Positions 61,554 through 64,000 of a stretch of DNA of 64,000 nt are shown here, piece by piece. How positions within the stretch are numbered: position 1 is the stretch's first letter; every line of letters starts with the position of its first letter. The position numbers and the translations under genes are program-made. The DNA lies in assembly GCF_002222055.1 (NCBI RefSeq), contig NZ_MUGS01000039.1, forward strand, positions 54,092 to 118,091, given 5' to 3'. The DNA is from Flavobacterium araucananum. GTDB lineage: Bacteria > Bacteroidota > Bacteroidia > Flavobacteriales > Flavobacteriaceae. The notes below the pieces were generated by a model that saw nothing but the letters and a program-made list of their open reading frames with translations, did no database searches and was not told where the DNA came from.

Positions 61554-63671
61554 ATGGCATCAGAAGAGAAATCACTCAATTTTATTGAACAAATCATAGA
61601 AGAAGATTTAAAATCAGGTCTTTCACAAAGTAAACTTCATTTTCGTTTTCCACCAGAACCAAATGGTTATTTACACATTGGTCATGCAAGTTCTATTGCA
61701 TTAAATTTTGGTTTAGGAATTGATTATCAATCTCCTGTGAATTTACGTTTTGATGATACCAATCCTGAAAAAGAAGAACAGGAATTTGTCGATGCCATTA
61801 AAAAAGACGTTGAATGGCTGGGATATACCTGGTCTGAGGAACGTTATGCTTCAGATTATTTTCAGCAATTATACGATTGGGCAGTTTTATTGATTAAAAA
61901 AGATAAAGCCTATGTAGACAGTCAATCTTCTGAAGATATGGCGGTTCAAAAAGGTACTCCTTCAACAATTGGAACAGATTCTCCGTATAGAAATCGTTCT
62001 GTTGAAGAAAATTTAGACTTGTTTGAAAGAATGAAAAATGGTGAATTTGAGGCTGGAACTCATATTCTTCGTGCAAAAATAGATATGAAATCGACTAATA
62101 TGTTGATGCGTGATCCTATCATGTACAGGATTTTACACAGACATCATCATAGAACCGGAGACGATTGGAAAATTTATCCAATGTATGACTGGGCTCATGG
62201 ACAAAGTGATTATTTAGAAGGTATTTCACACTCATTTTGTACCCTGGAGTTTTTACCTCACCGTGAATTATACGATTGGTTTTTAGACCAGATTTTAGAA
62301 GATAGTAAGCTACGTCCAAAACAAAGAGAATTTGCCAGACGTAACTTATCACATACCGTTGTTAGTAAAAGAAAATTACAGCAACTAGTTAAAGAAAAGC
62401 ATGTTAACGGTTGGGATGATCCAAGAATGTCAACCATTTCAGGATTAAGAAGACGCGGTTATACAGCTGTATCTTTGCGTAATTTTGCTAATACAATTGG
62501 AATTGCAAAACGTGATAATTTGATCAATGTATCGGTTTTAGAATTTTGTATTCGTGAAGATTTAAACAAAATTGCACCTCGTGTAATGGCGGTTTTAGAT
62601 CCTGTAAAATTGGTAATTACAAATTATCCTGAAGGAAAAGAAGAGTGGCTGGAAGCTGAGAATAATCAGGAAGATGAGAATGCAGGTTTTAGAAAAGTAC
62701 CTTTTTCTCGTGAATTATACATTGAGAGAGAAGATTTTCTTGAAGAAGCTCCAGCGAAGTTTTTCCGTTTGACTTTAGGAAAAGAAGTACGTCTTAAAAA
62801 TGCTTATATCATTAAAGGTGAAAGTGTTATAAAAGATTCTGAAGGGAATATTACAGAGATTCATGTCACTTATGATACAGATTCTTTGAGCGGAAGTGGG
62901 ACAGAAGCAAGCCAAAGAAAAGTGTCTGGAACATTGCATTGGGTTTCTATTTCGCATGCAGTAGAAGCTGAAGTTCGTATGTACGATCGTTTGTTTACAG
63001 ATGAAGCTCCGGACAGTTATAAAGAGAAAAACTTCTTAGATTTTGTGAATCCAAATTCGTTAGAAATCATTACAGGATTTATTGAACCAAGTTTATCAAC
63101 AGCACAAAATGAAGATAAATTTCAGTTTCAACGTTTAGGTTATTTTACCGTTGATAAAGATTCAACTCCTTCAAAATTAGTATTTAACAAAACTGTTGGA
63201 CTAAAAGATGCGTGGGAAGAAAAAGGTAAAAAAGAAGAAAACAGCATCAATAATTCTTTAAAAGACATCAATAAATATTTTAAAGTAGAGACTAAACCGG
63301 AACGTATTGCGATTGAAAGTGCAATAGGGGAGAGCATCAAAAATGTTTCTAGTTTTTCTTTATTACAAAATTCATTAAAGAAAAACATCAACAATAATAA
63401 AGGTTCATTGTTATTTGCCCAGTTTATCTTGAAATATTCGCATTTAAAATCGGCTGATTTTGAAGAAGAAGATATTAAAAAATTATATACCATGTCACTT
63501 AGAAGTGAGTCAACGTATGTTCGATCAAAAGCACTTTTAAATTTAAGAGATTTAGAAGATTTAAGTTTGAGAAATCAGTTTGACGATGATATTTTGAAAT
63601 TATATTCAAATCCACCAAAAACTGCTTCTGAAAGAGAAATTGAAATTCTCAAGGAAATGGTAAAGATATAA
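61554..63671 (+). CDS. glnS: Glutaminyl-tRNA synthetase with C-terminal extension
   Basis: 705 residues, about 145 more than a standard GlnRS. The class I HIGH motif is PEPNGYLHIGH (34-44) and the KMSKS-like motif VVSKRKL. The catalytic and beta-barrel anticodon domains end near residue 562 (LKDAWEEKGKKEE). Residues 563-705 are an extra helical domain, rich in Lys and Asn, with LLFAQFILKYSHLKSADFEE and SRSE-type repeats near the end. Known GlnRS fusions in bacteria carry a YqeY/GatB-type tRNA-binding tail; this one may be a diverged version, but I cannot confirm it. Charges tRNA-Gln directly. A terminator follows. Confidence 0.93.
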   Translation: MASEEKSLNFIEQIIEEDLKSGLSQSKLHFRFPPEPNGYLHIGHASSIALNFGLGIDYQSPVNLRFDDTNPEKEEQEFVDAIKKDVEWLGYTWSEERYASDYFQQLYDWAVLLIKKDKAYVDSQSSEDMAVQKGTPSTIGTDSPYRNRSVEENLDLFERMKNGEFEAGTHILRAKIDMKSTNMLMRDPIMYRILHRHHHRTGDDWKIYPMYDWAHGQSDYLEGISHSFCTLEFLPHRELYDWFLDQILEDSKLRPKQREFARRNLSHTVVSKRKLQQLVKEKHVNGWDDPRMSTISGLRRRGYTAVSLRNFANTIGIAKRDNLINVSVLEFCIREDLNKIAPRVMAVLDPVKLVITNYPEGKEEWLEAENNQEDENAGFRKVPFSRELYIEREDFLEEAPAKFFRLTLGKEVRLKNAYIIKGESVIKDSEGNITEIHVTYDTDSLSGSGTEASQRKVSGTLHWVSISHAVEAEVRMYDRLFTDEAPDSYKEKNFLDFVNPNSLEIITGFIEPSLSTAQNEDKFQFQRLGYFTVDKDSTPSKLVFNKTVGLKDAWEEKGKKEENSINNSLKDINKYFKVETKPERIAIESAIGESIKNVSSFSLLQNSLKKNINNNKGSLLFAQFILKYSHLKSADFEEEDIKKLYTMSLRSESTYVRSKALLNLRDLEDLSLRNQFDDDILKLYSNPPKTASEREIEILKEMVKI

Positions 63672-63689
63672 CATCATTTTAATCTATTG

Positions 63690-63717
63690 AAAAGCGCTTT
63701 TTATAAGCGCTTTTTTT
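63690..63717 (+). terminator. Intrinsic terminator after glnS
   Basis: AAAAGCGCT (63690-63698) pairs with AGCGCTTTT (63706-63714) around a short loop, then more T. The remaining 283 bases of the window hold no gene I can support. Confidence 0.88.
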
Positions 63718-64000
63718 ATTATTTATTTTTTCTATTGATTTTATAAATTTATAGATATTTTATATTAAAAGCAGCTTTCACAGCTTAATTTTAAGCTTAT
63801 TTTTCTATTCTTTCACCTCATTAATCATCTTTCTAAAAATCGTTAAACAGAAGTCTTTATTTAAGTTTTGGTTGCTGTTTTTCTATGTTTTTCGGGTTAT
63901 TAACAAAGAATTGTTTATAAACTCGATTATTGATTTTGTTTTACTAGAATTTAATAACACCTCTTTACTTTTTTCAATTTTCAATTAAATATTTTTATAC

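Noticed and set aside
1..64000. CRISPR array or transposon
   Set aside because: No regularly spaced 25-40 bp direct repeats with spacers and no transposase or integrase gene were seen. The 89-bp repeats at 6438 have no unique spacers.

Overview
The window looks like chromosomal DNA of a Flavobacterium or a close relative in the Bacteroidota. It is AT-rich. Promoter-like sites fit the Bacteroidota pattern TTG-N17-23-TAnnTTTG rather than the E. coli consensus. It carries type IX secretion (T9SS) substrates, the gliding/T9SS lipoprotein SprE (PorW), and many small families typical of Flavobacteriaceae (DUF4292, DUF6427, DUF6341, DUF5687, DUF4254). The species cannot be fixed from the sequence alone.

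Layout. 1-6300 (mostly minus): a cut EnvC-like gene, a DUF4292 lipoprotein, a TPR protein, a sugar nucleotidyltransferase, dUTPase, a flippase and an acetyltransferase. 6326-7089: gene-free, with a 3 x ~89 bp tandem repeat between a promoter-like box and a strong terminator. 7090-13332 (plus): one very large T9SS surface protein broken by a single in-frame TAA. 13396-24645 (minus): six ATP synthase genes (atpB-E-F-H-A-G; beta and epsilon are absent) behind sprE, a bactofilin and atpZ, then an ABC transporter pair. 24774-31582: a PaaE-like reductase, a heptosyltransferase with DUF4254, upp, two membrane proteins and purD. 31678-46897: a polysaccharide region. Its plus arm is higBA, a CapK-like ligase, an ORF6N protein, wecB and a glycosyltransferase. 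Its minus arm is a Wzz-like protein, flippase, methyltransferase, two polymerase/ligase-like proteins, two glycosyltransferases and a UDP-glucuronate decarboxylase. The arms converge on a terminator near 36625. 47015-55617: GH3, a shortened M23-family protein, tatA, a secreted GH8 enzyme, tex, DUF1294, a DUF4143 ATPase and rpiB. 55618-56418: gene-free, AT-rich, dense in DnaA-box-like 9-mers, and a candidate replication origin. 56419-63671: DUF2007, rnr, a DUF2807 protein, a LysE-type exporter, tRNA-Cys, folB and glnS.

How the parts connect. Cell-surface biology dominates: SprE serves T9SS, while the broken giant protein and the GH8 enzyme carry two different T9SS sorting signals. The polysaccharide genes supply precursors (WecB, UXS), transferases, polymerase, flippase and chain-length control.

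The points most worth checking are: the stop codon in the giant surface gene; the tandem-repeat transcript candidate at 6425-6856; two related palindromes in and after the ORF6N gene with a compensating base change, next to a duplicated CapK tail; twin dyads with matching symmetric flanks upstream of the DUF4143 ATPase gene; and the candidate oriC.
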